Assembly: GCA_963930775.1 (NCBI GenBank)
Contig: OZ005703.1
Span: 1-64,000, forward strand
Reading direction: 5' to 3'
DNA: 64,000 bases
From: Cliona cf. orientalis
Taxonomy: Eukaryota > Porifera > Demospongiae > Clionaida > Clionaidae
Made by a program: the position numbers and the translations under genes. Positions 48,301 to 59,588 of the stretch are shown here, piece by piece. Position 1 is the stretch's first letter; each line of letters begins with the position of its first letter. The notes beneath the pieces were generated by a model. It did not search any database. It was not told where the DNA came from and worked only from the letters and a program-made list of their open reading frames with translations.

Positions 48301-49244
48301 ATGTTGACAGACTTGTGCGGGTTGGTGTCTGGCCCGAAGGTCGGCGCTCCACATCGACAGCATTTACCGCCAGCTCTCTTGTACAAAATCATCAACACTT
48401 TGGCCGAGAAATCATCTCGCCGAGACGATCTCGATTTCGGCTTGGAGGCCATGGTTTTCAAAAATCCTGATGTCAGACTCCCACGAACTCAGTTCCTGCG
48501 CCTAGCCTATACCCTAGTATTGTACGCGCGCGTAAATTTATAGTGATCGAGGGGTTAATCGTCAAATCTAGCGCGTGGCTCGATTGCGCGATATCGTGTG
48601 GTCTCGTTCCCAGCTTCGAATCGGAGGACATCAACGAGACTTTCGATCGTGCGCATTCTTGATCACGATGTACGTGCGCCTCGCAAACCAAGCATCTACT
48701 TCACGGACACTAAAGAGATGTATTTATATAGATTGCGGATGTTGGAGAGATGAAGCGTCTGATGGAGGAACGTGCCAAAGAGGAAAAAGAGGAAGAAGGA
48801 GAGACAACAATAGGCTTTGGAAGCAATGAGGTATCAGCTCATTTGTAATGTACATCACAATAATGCAATGCATAACCATGGTGTATATATAGGCTGCGGC
48901 AGAAACCATCAGCTCCAGTGCTGCTCCTCCGGCAACTGATATAAGCCACCTAGTCAGAAAAAGGGTAAGGAATTATAAGAGCACATAATTGAAGTACTTC
49001 ACCAAAATGTGAACATGATTTTTAGGCTGCCGTTATTGATGATGCCTTTAGCAGTGATGAGCCGAGTGCTAAGAGAGTGTGCCCTGCCCCTCCTCCTTCC
49101 ACCACCTGCGCTGAAGATGAGTCGGTAGCTGTGGCCAGTGGCAGTGCTGGTGAAGTGGCAGTCAACTGCAAGGCCAAGGCGCCCCAATTGCAAGAGGACA
49201 ACAGCAGCTCGGGACACATCAGCTCTACCGTCGCTGAACAATAA
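45355..49244 (+). CDS. NASP: Histone chaperone NASP (SHNi-TPR family)
   Basis: H3-H4/linker-histone chaperone. Exon 1 is MEQEEDD (45355-45374, donor GTAAGT). TPR1 follows with ASISESPEMLLAEGKRCLAA and AVECFQAVCGLL, then VCVELAEPYYLYGKALLELA. The acidic insert that interrupts TPR2 in this family lies at about 45897-46165 (SSDEEDNADEENDQ, EEEDESD). The remaining TPRs read LQIAWEVLELARVICQKIET, SDVNLVLGEVGLESDQYDQA, YFSLGLAYTLNKQYPDAIT and AELEAQLSSAEDANKEKLES. A 1.4-kb intron (about 47281-48732) containing an antisense HNH gene separates this from IADVGEMKRLMEERAKEEKE. The C-terminus carries TDISHLVRKR, the conserved basic motif, and a stop at 49244. The join near 45830-45900 is ambiguous. Confidence 0.92.
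46485..46893. mobile_element. Dispersed inverted-repeat element, copy 2 (NASP intron)
   Basis: Left end TTATGAGAAAATAGACCATT and right end complement CTATGGAAAAATAGACCATT form the termini. Interior blocks (TTTTCTGTTTTTTAGTCC, AAATGGTCATAA, CACCATTGGATTCAGC) match the copies at 26030 and 52540. It lies wholly within a NASP intron. Confidence 0.75.
47367..48452 (-). CDS. Intronless HNH endonuclease-domain protein nested in a NASP intron
   Basis: Uninterrupted 361-codon frame from ATG 48452 (context ACCATGG, good for eukaryotic initiation). Residues about 15-100 form a zinc-binding HNH domain of the kind common in bacteria. Paired cysteines C31/C34 (GKCCRCGAPT) and C86/C89 flank NIGQGAHIAAAAEGGPRY with H56, then NGMWLCSNCHDIIDRD with N81 and H90, so every catalytic and structural position looks intact. 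The rest (about residues 115-361) is charged and helical, includes QLNNHAITDEEGHDYLDKVD and FLKDLAVEFKEKG, and ends with an acidic segment; I do not recognise it. The gene lies entirely in a NASP intron on the opposite strand and has no introns of its own, suggesting horizontal transfer or retroposition followed by maintenance. Target and biological role are unknown. Confidence 0.85.
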   Translation of the reverse strand: MASKPKSRSSRRDDFSAKVLMILYKRAGGKCCRCGAPTFGPDTNPHKSVNIGQGAHIAAAAEGGPRYNAKMTTEERTSATNGMWLCSNCHDIIDRDVREYPTAKLKRMKREAEERARREVGVATRDPTAINGSSEMDGTLTSGVSAATIVEIRKHKSSLAQLNNHAITDEEGHDYLDKVDFIDFDKDNYLPDVGRELLSYLQQLIVSCPDPSVQMEVIRRLKSMCDAFKNQFTAEDVEEATLVAKMMVKRSTRNKRSRLYQSAVAFLKDLAVEFKEKGMQEAPAKEIENLKIREEIDMAPPAKQARLDQQAELPMTEEDNEEMKDDHYLDLMKQLSECTDIEEALKLEAELIEMGYEPNVV

Positions 49245-49411
49245 CTGTTTACTAGCAATCCCCCCACACTACATAATAACTCATGGCTCATGGTCTATGT
49301 GATTCTTGTATGACATTGTAAATTCAATAATAATAGTATTCATTAGTGCGAGGGCTCGCTTTGCTGATTTTGGCATGTTGTTGATAATTGGATTGTGATG
49401 CGTCCAAGAAG

Positions 49412-52400
49412 ATGACTCAGAGTGTGCTGGTGTTGATTGCCTCCCTATTATCAGCTGTCACTGGTGGCTGCCTCGGCTTGGAGTGCCCAGCGCCATTTGC
49501 CCAGCCAGCGCTAGTCGAAGCCGCCTTCCCACCAATCAATCTCTACTTAGATGAGCGAGATTTTGATGGAGGTAAATTTATTTTAGCTAGCGATGGGTGG
49601 GGCTCATTCAGATCAGCTACACATGCAGTTCTTCCTGGACGCGTTGATTTGATCTCCTCGAGCGTCGTTGGATTTCCGTTTGGTTCGCTGGAGACGTTAC
49701 AATTAGTGGCTGGCAGTCTTCCTTCCATTCCGCCGTCCCTCACTGAGGTGCCTATCCACCTCGACCTAGAACACTCTGATGACAGCACAGACAGTGATGG
49801 GGGTAACTCAACATCCCCGAGGGAGCTCTACTTGTCGGCCAGTGTGTGGTCTCTGGACTCGAGCCTGGCCCCTCCAGCCTGTGCCTTCCCATCTCTCAGC
49901 ACAATCTACCCTGGAGACAATACCAGTGAGCCAAATAGATCATTACCATGTGGTTGGTAAAATATAGTATCAATTTGCGTTACATTTCATTCAGGTCTGC
50001 TAGTCCATCTTCCTTGCTCTGGGGTGGGTACAGTTTTCATGCAGCTGTGTCTGAGCATCGGCACTGAGCCATTCCACCTCCTCAATGGAACATATCAAAC
50101 ATTTACAATATTCTTCCCTCGTAGCTGTCAAGGTAAGTCAATCTTAACTTATAACCTCATTCATAATCATTTCGGGGGATGTGTGTGCATCAATTTTAAC
50201 ATTTTTGCCTCCTTCATCTTATAGGTGAAACGGAGAATGTATGTGGACTTTCACCTCCAACTGAGCTTGTCTTTGCTGAGCTGTGCCTCAGTGTTAACGA
50301 GACAATAGAAGTTGTAAACTACGGAGCTGCTGGATGGTCGCTCTTGTTAGGTAATTAGAAGATATCTCAACATACTCTGTAATCGTTGAATGCTCCAAGT
50401 TGATTTATTGCAGCTATATATCAGATGCCAGATGATCGTGGCTACTGTTTTGTCGATCACCAACACCCAGCCTGGTGGAATAACGCCAATTCTGTTAAAT
50501 GAGTCACTCAGTCAAAACTTCTATATTCCAGAGGTATTTCCAGACCTTGAGCTCTATATTGAGCGGACAAACACTGCTGACAGAGATGCCACTGTAAGCT
50601 CATTAGTATTAAATTTATAACATCAATATAATACATCAGAATTATTTTCGTCCAGATATCATATTCTGCATCGTTCACTAGCGAGGATGAGTCAATTTTG
50701 AGCCACCCTGTGGCCAATGAGCCGCTCTCAGGACTGCTGCACTCTCAGAGATATTGTAAGTCAATCATCCACATATTTCATGATGGCTACGGTAATTATT
50801 CCTTCCTATAGACTTGGATGTGCTGCTACCATGCAACACTGAGGGGTTTGTTCGAGTGAACGTCTCATTTAATACGACAGCTCTCAGAGGTGATGTGCTC
50901 TATAGGAGGGACATTAATCTCCACTTCTTCAGAAGTTGCTATAAAGAAGGTTGAATAAAATTTTAATACTGTCATAAGCCTCAATAATTTAATCCTTATG
51001 CAGGCGTGTCTGTGGCTGACAATCATTTGGGTCTACAGGTCGGTATTCCGATATCCATTCTATTTCTGCTGACTGTGGTAGTGGCTATCATCACCACTGC
51101 ATTGGTTTTGCTGACGAGGCACTATAAGAGGAAGAGTTATGAGGTAGTGAACCGTATAGAGCTGTCCCGTCTCCCTATCAGCAATGCCTACATCTCATCC
51201 ACTCACCTCAACCCCTTCGCATTCCTTGAACCTTACGACATCGAGTACAACTATGCCAGCCTGGAGATAGTCAGCGAACTAGGAGAAGGAGCATTTGGAC
51301 GAGTCTACAAAGCCAGAGCCCCTGGGATTAAGCGGGGAGATTACATCCCTCCAGAGTTTGTGGCCGTGAAGACACTCAAGGAGGAAGCTGAGTACGAAGC
51401 TGTGGAGGAGTTTTGTAAAGAGGTGAAGGTTTGTGTGCAGTTTGAACATGAGAATGTGATACGCCTTCTGGCAGTCTGCACAGCTGCTACACGAAAGTGT
51501 ATGATATTTGAGTTCATGGATCTTGGTAGCCTTGGTGAACTGTTGCGATACTCTGATCCAGACAGCCCCTCCCATCATCCGCAGCCTGACTCACAGAAAA
51601 TAATGATCACCGCCGATATGTTGTTATCCATTGCACTTCAAGTAGCCAATGGGCTCAACTATCTAGCAAAGTTGAAATTTGTGCATCGTGACATAGCTAC
51701 ACGCAACTGTCTCATGAACAGCAGTTTGACTGTGAAGATTGCTGACTTTGGTATGTCTCGAGAGGTGAGTAGCATGGACTACTATCGCATTGGCAGCAGT
51801 AAGGCATGCCTCCCCGTGAGGTGGATGCCCCCTGAGGCACTTATGTATGGCAAGTTCACTCTAAAGAGTGATGTTTGGAGCTATGGCGTGCTGGTCTGGG
51901 AGGTGTATAGCTATGGCCGTCAGCCACACACGGGCGTCTCAAATTATGAGGTCATCGATCGCATCAAAGAGGGGAGGCTGCTTGAATGCCCCACCCACTG
52001 TCCGCCAGCGATATTTGATATCATAAAGAGCTGTTGGACACGATCTCCAGCCAAACGTGCTACCATGGAAACCATTTGGACCAGACTAAATCAATTAAAG
52101 CAATTTGGGCAGGGTGAAGAGAAGGAGAGTGAGAGCAGCAAGGCAGCAGAAGGCTACCTCAACCTGGCCTTTGCCGATGTGATCAGTGAAGAGGAGCTCG
52201 CTGAGAGTGAAGAAGTAGAGGCAGCTCTGAAGGAGAGAAGAGAAAGAGAACTAGCAGACATTGCAGCGCTGCTGGAAGACTCAGAGGATGAAGAGGAGGT
52301 AGATGGAGAGGAGGAGAGCGGCTCGGGGGAGGTAGAGAGACGGAACTATGACGCTACAGAAGTAGAACAGGGAACCTCAAAAGAGACAGAAGACGGACAA

Positions 52401-52472
52401 GAGGATGAAGATTCAAGAGGGGTGGAGGGAACTAGCAATGGCAATACAGATAATCTCCTCAATCTACTATAA
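49412..52472 (+). CDS. Receptor tyrosine kinase
   Basis: Single-pass receptor tyrosine kinase. ATG 49412 starts a signal peptide (TQSVLVLIASLLSAVTGGC). The extracellular part, spread over several short exons to about 50950, has scattered N-x-S/T sites and cysteines (VHLPCSGVGTVFMQLCLS, VCGLSPPTELVFAELCLSVN) and is not a domain I recognise; two segments look internally similar. The membrane helix is VGIPISILFLLTVVVAIITT. The cytoplasmic kinase is one large exon: glycine loop GEGAFGRV, VAVK lysine, catalytic loop HRDIATRNC, DFGMSR, activation tyrosines MDYYRIG and WMPPEAL, all complete and closest in style to Trk/ROR/MuSK-type kinases. A glutamate-rich tail (EDSEDEEEVDGEEESGSGE) ends at 52472. 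Ligand unknown. Confidence 0.92.
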
Positions 52473-52539
52473 TGACGTTGTGTGCGTAAACATAATAATT
52501 TCTAATAATTATGTGACCTGCAATATGCATTTTTTTAGT

Positions 52540-52770
52540 ATTAAGTTGTTTGTGTCCGAGCAAATACTTTCACTCGTAACTAAATTTTATATGTTACAAC
52601 TATATTATTATTATAAACATTGTATATCAATATGAAGCCAAAAATCTACATTTTCCAGAGGACTAAAAAACAGAAAGTTGAAAAATACTCCTTTTTCCCC
52701 CATTTTGCCTATTATTGGAAAATGAAATTTTATTGTAATGGTCTATTTTCTCATATTTGGTCACATAATA
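52540..52770. mobile_element. Dispersed inverted-repeat element, copy 3 (truncated)
   Basis: Reverse-orientation relative of the copies at 26030 and 46485. It shares GAGCAAATACTTTCACTCGT, CTAAAAAACAGAAA and the terminal AATGGTCTATTTTCTCATAT. One end looks incomplete. It sits in the 400-bp gap between the convergent receptor kinase and PET100 stops. Confidence 0.65.
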
Positions 52771-52873
52771 TTATTATTATCTTTATCAACCTTAATTACT
52801 ATATTATTTCAATGAAGCTGCAGTTGAAAAATTGTGACAAGTGTTTAGCGTACACAATTAATAGTTAAATATC

Positions 52874-53354
52874 TCATGTTCTGTACTGAGCTTCAGTGGA
52901 TTGTTGAGTGGCCATGGCTTCTCTCTGCTGCTGCTCCTCTAGCTGCTGTTGTTGCTTTCTCTCCTGCCTCAGCTTCAGTCTCAGAGCCCTCACCTCATCA
53001 ACAGTCAAAGGAGGTAGCTGCATCATGCAGGAAAATAACTCAATATACGACACATGCATCAATTGTCAATTTGAACACTGGCTTACATTTCCTTCCGGGT
53101 AAAGCACTTTCTACAGTGGGAGAGATGATAAATTTTAACTGCATATGCATACACTGATAATTTGACTGGTTGGTGACTACCTTTTTCTCCTCAAGAGCTT
53201 TGCGTTGGAACTCTGGCCTGTTGAAGTAGTAGAACAGTGCCACAGGAAAGAATACGTATATGGTCATCTGAAAGAGATATGCAAAGCCATGCATCAGCGA
53301 TCACTGCAAATACAAACGCAAACTCACTCGTATCAGCTCTATACCACTACCCAT
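52874..53354 (-). CDS. PET100: Cytochrome c oxidase chaperone PET100
   Basis: Small mitochondrial inner-membrane protein needed for complex IV assembly. Three minus-strand exons (53328-53354, 53181-53267, 52874-53017) join to 85 residues. MGSGIELIRMTIYVFFPVAL-FYYFNRPEF gives the short N-terminal membrane segment. It is followed by RKALEEKKLPPLTVDEVRAL and a charged, glutamine-rich helix (KQQQQLEEQQQ). Length, membrane segment and the 'E-hydrophobic-R-M' start match PET100, though sequence identity is modest. It diverges from the RNF17-type gene. Confidence 0.8.
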
Positions 53355-53517
53355 CTTGATCTGGAGGTCACAGAGTTCAGGTGAGCATTAATTGGGGATA
53401 TATTAAACAGCTGCTCACGTCAGCCCCGACTGATTAATTAGCGCCTCACATCATCTGCAGGCCAGGCCAGGCAAGGCCAGGGGAATCGACCAGGGTGACC
53501 GCATTTGGAGAGAAGCT
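53355..53517. promoter_or_regulatory. Divergent PET100/RNF17-type promoter
   Basis: About 160 bp lie between the two start codons. The region contains GGCCAGGCCAGGCAAGGCCAG direct repeats (about 53460-53481), which could be binding sites; this is inference only. Confidence 0.4.
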
Positions 53518-56500
53518 ATGGAGAGAGAGACCGATCGACTTGGACAAGTTATGGATAATCTTTCTCTCAAGTGTAGAAACTGCAATAGCAATTATTCCAG
53601 CAGCGCTAGAGGTCAGTAGCAAAGATGCCTGAGCTGAGCACATGCCATATACCTTTAATTTGCAGATTTGAAGCATGTCCCTCTTGTGCTGTTGTGCGGA
53701 TGCACGTTCTGTGCTGGCTGTCTGGCTCAGCTGTGCAGGGGAGGTGGCGTTACGTGCCCTCAATGTACGCCTAGGGTGAGTTCATGCGTGCGATGGGCTG
53801 GTCTAGCTACATGCTGTTCATTACTGCTTGGTCTTCATTTGCAGAGAAAGACTCCTATATCGGCAGACAGTGATATCAAGGAGCAGCTACCTCCAAACTA
53901 CTACCTCCTTGGGCGCATCACTGCACGAAACCTCAAGTTACGTAGGTATGTGTCCACCATTGCAATCCACTGACTGAGAAATATGTTTTATAATAAAATT
54001 AATGTTGATATTAATATTACATCGTTAGATTTCCAATTTCTCCGATATTTTCCAAGTTTATATCATCCACCAGCACCAGCATCGCTACCCCAGACCTGGA
54101 CATCAGTGAGTCATATGATACTAAACGACCCCCCTCCCCTAAAAGTATCAATTTAGGGTCCCTCCACAATTTGCAGCTTAATGATAAAAACTTATCCTGC
54201 TCTACCTAGTGGTTTTCGAGTCTGCATGAATATGGGCCCTGAATCCTGATTGGATATGGGCTGGCCCTGATGGATATGTGATGTTATCAATTGTCACCTC
54301 TCCCTCCATATCCTAAGTGACCACATGCCCCCCTCCTCTCTCTCTTCTCTCTTTCTCTCCCCTCCCTCCCTCCCTCCCCCCTAGGCCCTGCAGGTATCCA
54401 GCTACACAAGCCCAGGTGTGAGGAATGCGGGGCCCTGGGAAATGTGCTGTGTCAGCAGTGTGATGGGGTCTATTGTGATGGCTGCTTCAAGAAGGTCCAC
54501 ATGAGCTCCAACAGCATGAGGCGGCATATATCCGTCCCCCTCTCCCAGATCTCGCAGTCCGGCCTGAGCTACTGCCCCTCCCACCAGTCCCTCCTGCTGG
54601 ACTACTACTGCAGCGACGATGGAGAGTGCATCTGCTCTCAGTGCTACATCACTGGTGAGCACAAAGGTCACGAGGTCATCCCACTCAAGCAGATAGTGAG
54701 TTGATTTGATGTGAATTTCAATAATAATAATGCATTAATTGTTGCTGAATTATAGTTAATTAGCATGGGTGATAAAATTTGAATTTACTCCCGAATAGCA
54801 GCTGCCTTGGCTGTTGATCTTCATGTACTTCTGTGTTCTATATAGGCGGAGTCTCAGCGCGAGAAGCTCCTCCCCTTACTCAAGGAGGCCAGGAATAGAG
54901 TCAGGATGCTGAGAACTGGCTCAGAGGTACATGCATGAATTATCAATTATTATATTGTATGTTTTACATGTAATTGTTTTTATTTGATGTGTGTAGAGTG
55001 CGGACATTGATTTCGGTGGATATAGAAAGAAGATGAACTCTGAACTGGCCCTATTAGAGAAACAGTTCAGTCGATCATATGCCCTGTTGCAGGTGCACCA
55101 GAAGTGCCTCATTGAACGACTTTGCTCCTCAGCCATCGACGCCATAACCCCACTCAAGAATATGGTCAGCCAATCAGATTGACTCCTCATGACGTAATTG
55201 AATTTTGTTTTCCATTACAGCAAACGGAGATCCACGCTCAAATCCAGTCACTTACCCAACAAGTGAAGGTCGCTGAGAGAGTGCTTAACGATGATTATGA
55301 ATTAATGAAGGAGTCTTCCTCTCTGATTGACTCTCTAACCTGTGGGGTTCAGCTTCCACTGACGCAGTGGCAGCTGAATGATGTCACTCTGCCTAAACTC
55401 ACCTTTGACCTCAGACAATTCTTCATAGAGAACGTTTGTACGCCGACCTCTGACCCCAGCAGGTGAGGCTGTACTATAATTAATATATTCTCCATTGGCT
55501 CGCATTAATTTTTTTTGTACTAAATCCAGATCTGAATTGGATGGCACTGATATTCCAGTGGTGGTCAGTGGAGTAGCAAGCCCCGCCCACCCAGTCACCA
55601 CACCCACCAGTTCCCGTCCTCCTAGTGCACAGTCGGAGTGCTACCTCAGCGGAGCTGTGGTGGGGAGCGAGCGAGGGTCACGGGCCAGCTCCTATCGTAG
55701 TGTTAGCCCCGCCTCCACACCAAGAAAACCACACCTACCTGTTCACAAAGTCAGCATTGAAGACACAAGTTAGTGCATAGCTGAATGAGAATTCCCCAGA
55801 AATAATCAGAATCCACCCCCCCCCCCCCCCCCCCCCCCAAAATTAAGTAAGCTATACTGATTCATTGAAGTTTCAGAAGAAATGCTGAAGAAATTTGATG
55901 CACTGGTGGGGGATTGCATTTAATTTCATGTAATTTCCTTGTACAATTACATGTGATTCCATGTAATCACCATAATAATATGGGGGGACATTATGCATTT
56001 GTATCTAATTAATTTTTCCAAATCTGCCAGTTGAGGTTTGGATCTGCCATGTCGTGAGTGTTGGTGAATTCTACATTCAGTGTCCTGGACAGAGGCAGTC
56101 AGTGGATCAGCTCTCTCCCTCTCTCTCTTCTCTCTCTCCAGGGCCTCTCAGTGCAGAGGGCCTCAAGGAAGGTCAGTTACACTACTGGAAAATGTTGTAG
56201 GAAATGTGTTTTGAAAGTATAGGAATTTTCCACAAATCAGGGGTAATTCTAATAGTAGGAATTGTAGTGGAGAAGTGTGCGAAATTATGCACACATTTTT
56301 CTTGGGAAACCATTGGGATACCACTGGAAAAGTACGATAATACTATTGAAATTATCCTGTTGGTTTTATATTTATTCTTGGGTATTGTTGGAAAATATAT
56401 TGTAATTCGATTGGAAATCACGGTTTAGATATGTTAAAAACGTGTTATAATAATATTGGAAATAGAATGATAATCACTAAATAAAAATAATATAATAATT

Positions 56501-59500
56501 AATGATCACGAGGGAAATAATGATATACATAGATCATATTATAATAGTGATGAAGTGAAAAGAATCATGAATAATAATATTATAATGAATGAAGTTATAA
56601 GGATTAAATAAAGAATAATTATTGAGCATTGTGATAGATAAAAATTTAATATACATGTACATGTCATATATTATGGATATTATTATAGCAATTCACGATC
56701 AAGTTAATTATTAACCTTATTCGTTGTAAATGAGGCGATCCACCTGGGTGGGATTGGCCCTCTGGCTCCTGGTCTTCACGGCCAGTCTTTCCCTTCAATA
56801 TATACATGTATAACTCTGTATACATACCTGCAAATTGGTTAGAATACATAATTATTATTTATTATTAGTGATGTCATATAATATTAAAAGTGTACGACTT
56901 ACCATTAATTTTCATCAGGGACTTGATAAAATTAATGTTGTAGATCCCAGGACTACTCCCTTGTGCACAGTGTCACTATAGAAATTTTATAAATATACCT
57001 ATCAATAATGCAAGTACATGTGTACACTCACCCACTTAAAATTAGCGTTTCCGGACGATCGACCTGTGGCAATAAAAACAGCCATAACTTGGCAATGGAA
57101 TTAGCTATGAACAGGAAACACAAACTACGAGTTAGCTGAGTGAATGGCCTTTCTTCTGCATGAACCTCGAATCAAGCTAATCGGTTTACCACACGCTTTG
57201 CGATTTTGATTTTTAGCTCTATGGAAATTTGTATGTAAAAATCTATTTTAGTGCGTAACTCGAACAAGCTTTGTTCTTTCAACAGGAAACACCCAGCGCT
57301 GAATAGGCCTCATCGAGATGAAGCTATTGACACCTTAACCATATGAATTTCTATTGCCGCCACTTTGCGATATCAAGCCGAAAAATCAGGCGTCCGGAAT
57401 CGCTACTAAAATTAACATTAATTTTAGTTGTAGTACTACCCCATATGTGCAAACTTAGCTACACAAACTCACGCATAATTAATGCAAACTTGTACAGACA
57501 CGCACAAGGGTTGTCCCGAAGGGCATGATTCACATCCATACACACACATCCATTTACACACGCACACATACACAAACTAACTTCAAGTTAGTGGAGTTGG
57601 AAAGGGTTGATTCCTCCACCTCTGGTGATGGGTCGACTGCTTCTGAACTCAAAGGACCGGCGTCGCTCGCCATCTCCTGCAGCCAAGATCTTAACATGTC
57701 AGGATTTACTCAAACCAGCTTCTACAAAACTCCTTCCATCACCGTCTTCTTGGTTCTGTACTGACATCTATTTTGAGACAAACTTTAATAGTCCAATATG
57801 TACCACCTGTGAGTCAGTAGCATATTTAATAAATGATCAATACCTTTGACAATTGCAGTTCAGCTAACATGAACTGTATGCGTATAATTAAAAGGATCCA
57901 AAGCCCAGCAGTCTCTATGGCCATCGACGTTCTTACTGGGACCACCAAGCCGAATAAAGAAAGTGATCACCAATAACTCTCTTATAGCTACTTATGGAGG
58001 CGTCTTCACGAATAGTATTCTCGGTTGGTGCTTGGGTATATTTTGGCTTAAACTCTCGCTCTCTTCTTAGTGTGGCGAGCGAGAGAGGGTTTAGCTCGCT
58101 AGACTATAGCTACCTATCCTTGAGGCTACATCCTTCACGACAAACATGACCGTGTAAACTGATCTAACAATAGAATCATCGAGTTTCTCTGTATTTATAA
58201 AGCATCCCGGCACCGCTGCATGCATACGTGATTTGTAGCTTACCTCCTGCCTGAACTCTCCCTTGCAGACAAACCCGAATCCGATCCTCCTTTCCTCAGG
58301 TACTCATTTTCAATGTGTAGATCTCCACTGCTCAGGGCCTTCCTTATAGAGAGGCCGGCGTGGGAGGGGAATATATAATCTATGGTTTGACACAGTAGAT
58401 TTTGAATATTGCTGACTCAGCTTGGATCACATGCCTTGCACATGCACTATACTTTTCAACACTATGGTCCATTTTGCAATACAATTCACACATTATTATT
58501 GAATTTAAATGTTTCCAACACTTAATAACTATTTCCGATACGATTCTCATACTCTAGAAAATTCCTACATGAACTCGGAATGATATTTTTCCAACACTCA
58601 AAAATTTTGGTTGCTTTTCCAACACCGTGGTAATTCCTACATGAACTCGGAATGATATTTTTCCAATACTCAAAAATTTTGGTTGCTTTTCCAACACCGT
58701 GGTAAAACACGCACTCTTTCGAATTCCAGCACTGATAACATTTCTGATACAAATCAGATGTAGCTGAATCTAATATCAATTATTTCCTATACGATTCTCA
58801 CACTCTCAAAATATTCCTACACGAACATCAATTATTTCCTATATGATTCTCATACTCTCCAAAATTTCCAACATGAACCCAGGATAGCATGTTGGAAAAC
58901 ATCCGTGTTTAATACAATTTTCAGATACAATGTCATCAATGTTAACACTTTTTCAACACTATTATTATAATTTTCCAATAAACTATATCCAGTAGTGTTA
59001 CCTCACGTACACCTGTACATATGTAGCAGCAAGAGACAATGTATACCTTTCATGTACCGTAAATCTGGAAATTTTCGTTGTAAAAATATTTTCGTAGTCG
59101 ATGGTGGCTACGAAAATTAATCTTACAAAAATTAGCATGCACTATTAACGCTAATGCAGTAAGGGGTCGTTCCTACGAAAATTTTTTTACATGAAACTTT
59201 ATCATACGAAAGTTTTTTTACACAAAAATTTCCAGATCTATGGTATACCCAAATTACTGATTTCCATAACATAATATTGTTTGTGTTGCTGTGCTGGTTA
59301 GGTGTGAGGTGTGTTTGTGTGTCTGCTGAGGATGAGAAGTGGTACAGAGCCGTGGTGACCTCTGCTCACCTTTCCCCTCCGGTCCACGCCACTGTCAAAC
59401 TCATCGACTGTGGGAGGATGGAGGATCTGCCTCTCACTAGGTTCGCCATGTCACACACCGTTGCACATAACCGGATATTGTCTACCAAAATATTTTTTAA

Positions 59501-59553
59501 AAATTCTATCTGCCGGACAATGTCAGCAAAATGTCTCTCTGGCTGATTACTTC

Positions 59554-59588
<35 letters not shown>

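Noticed and set aside
47367..48452. HNH gene as a group I or II intron homing endonuclease
   Set aside because: It is antisense to the host gene and the intron has ordinary GT-AG splice sites with no visible ribozyme core.
47541..48470. Forward open frames of 80-160 codons opposite the HNH gene
   Set aside because: Shadows of the GC-richer coding strand of the HNH gene; compositionally unlike protein.
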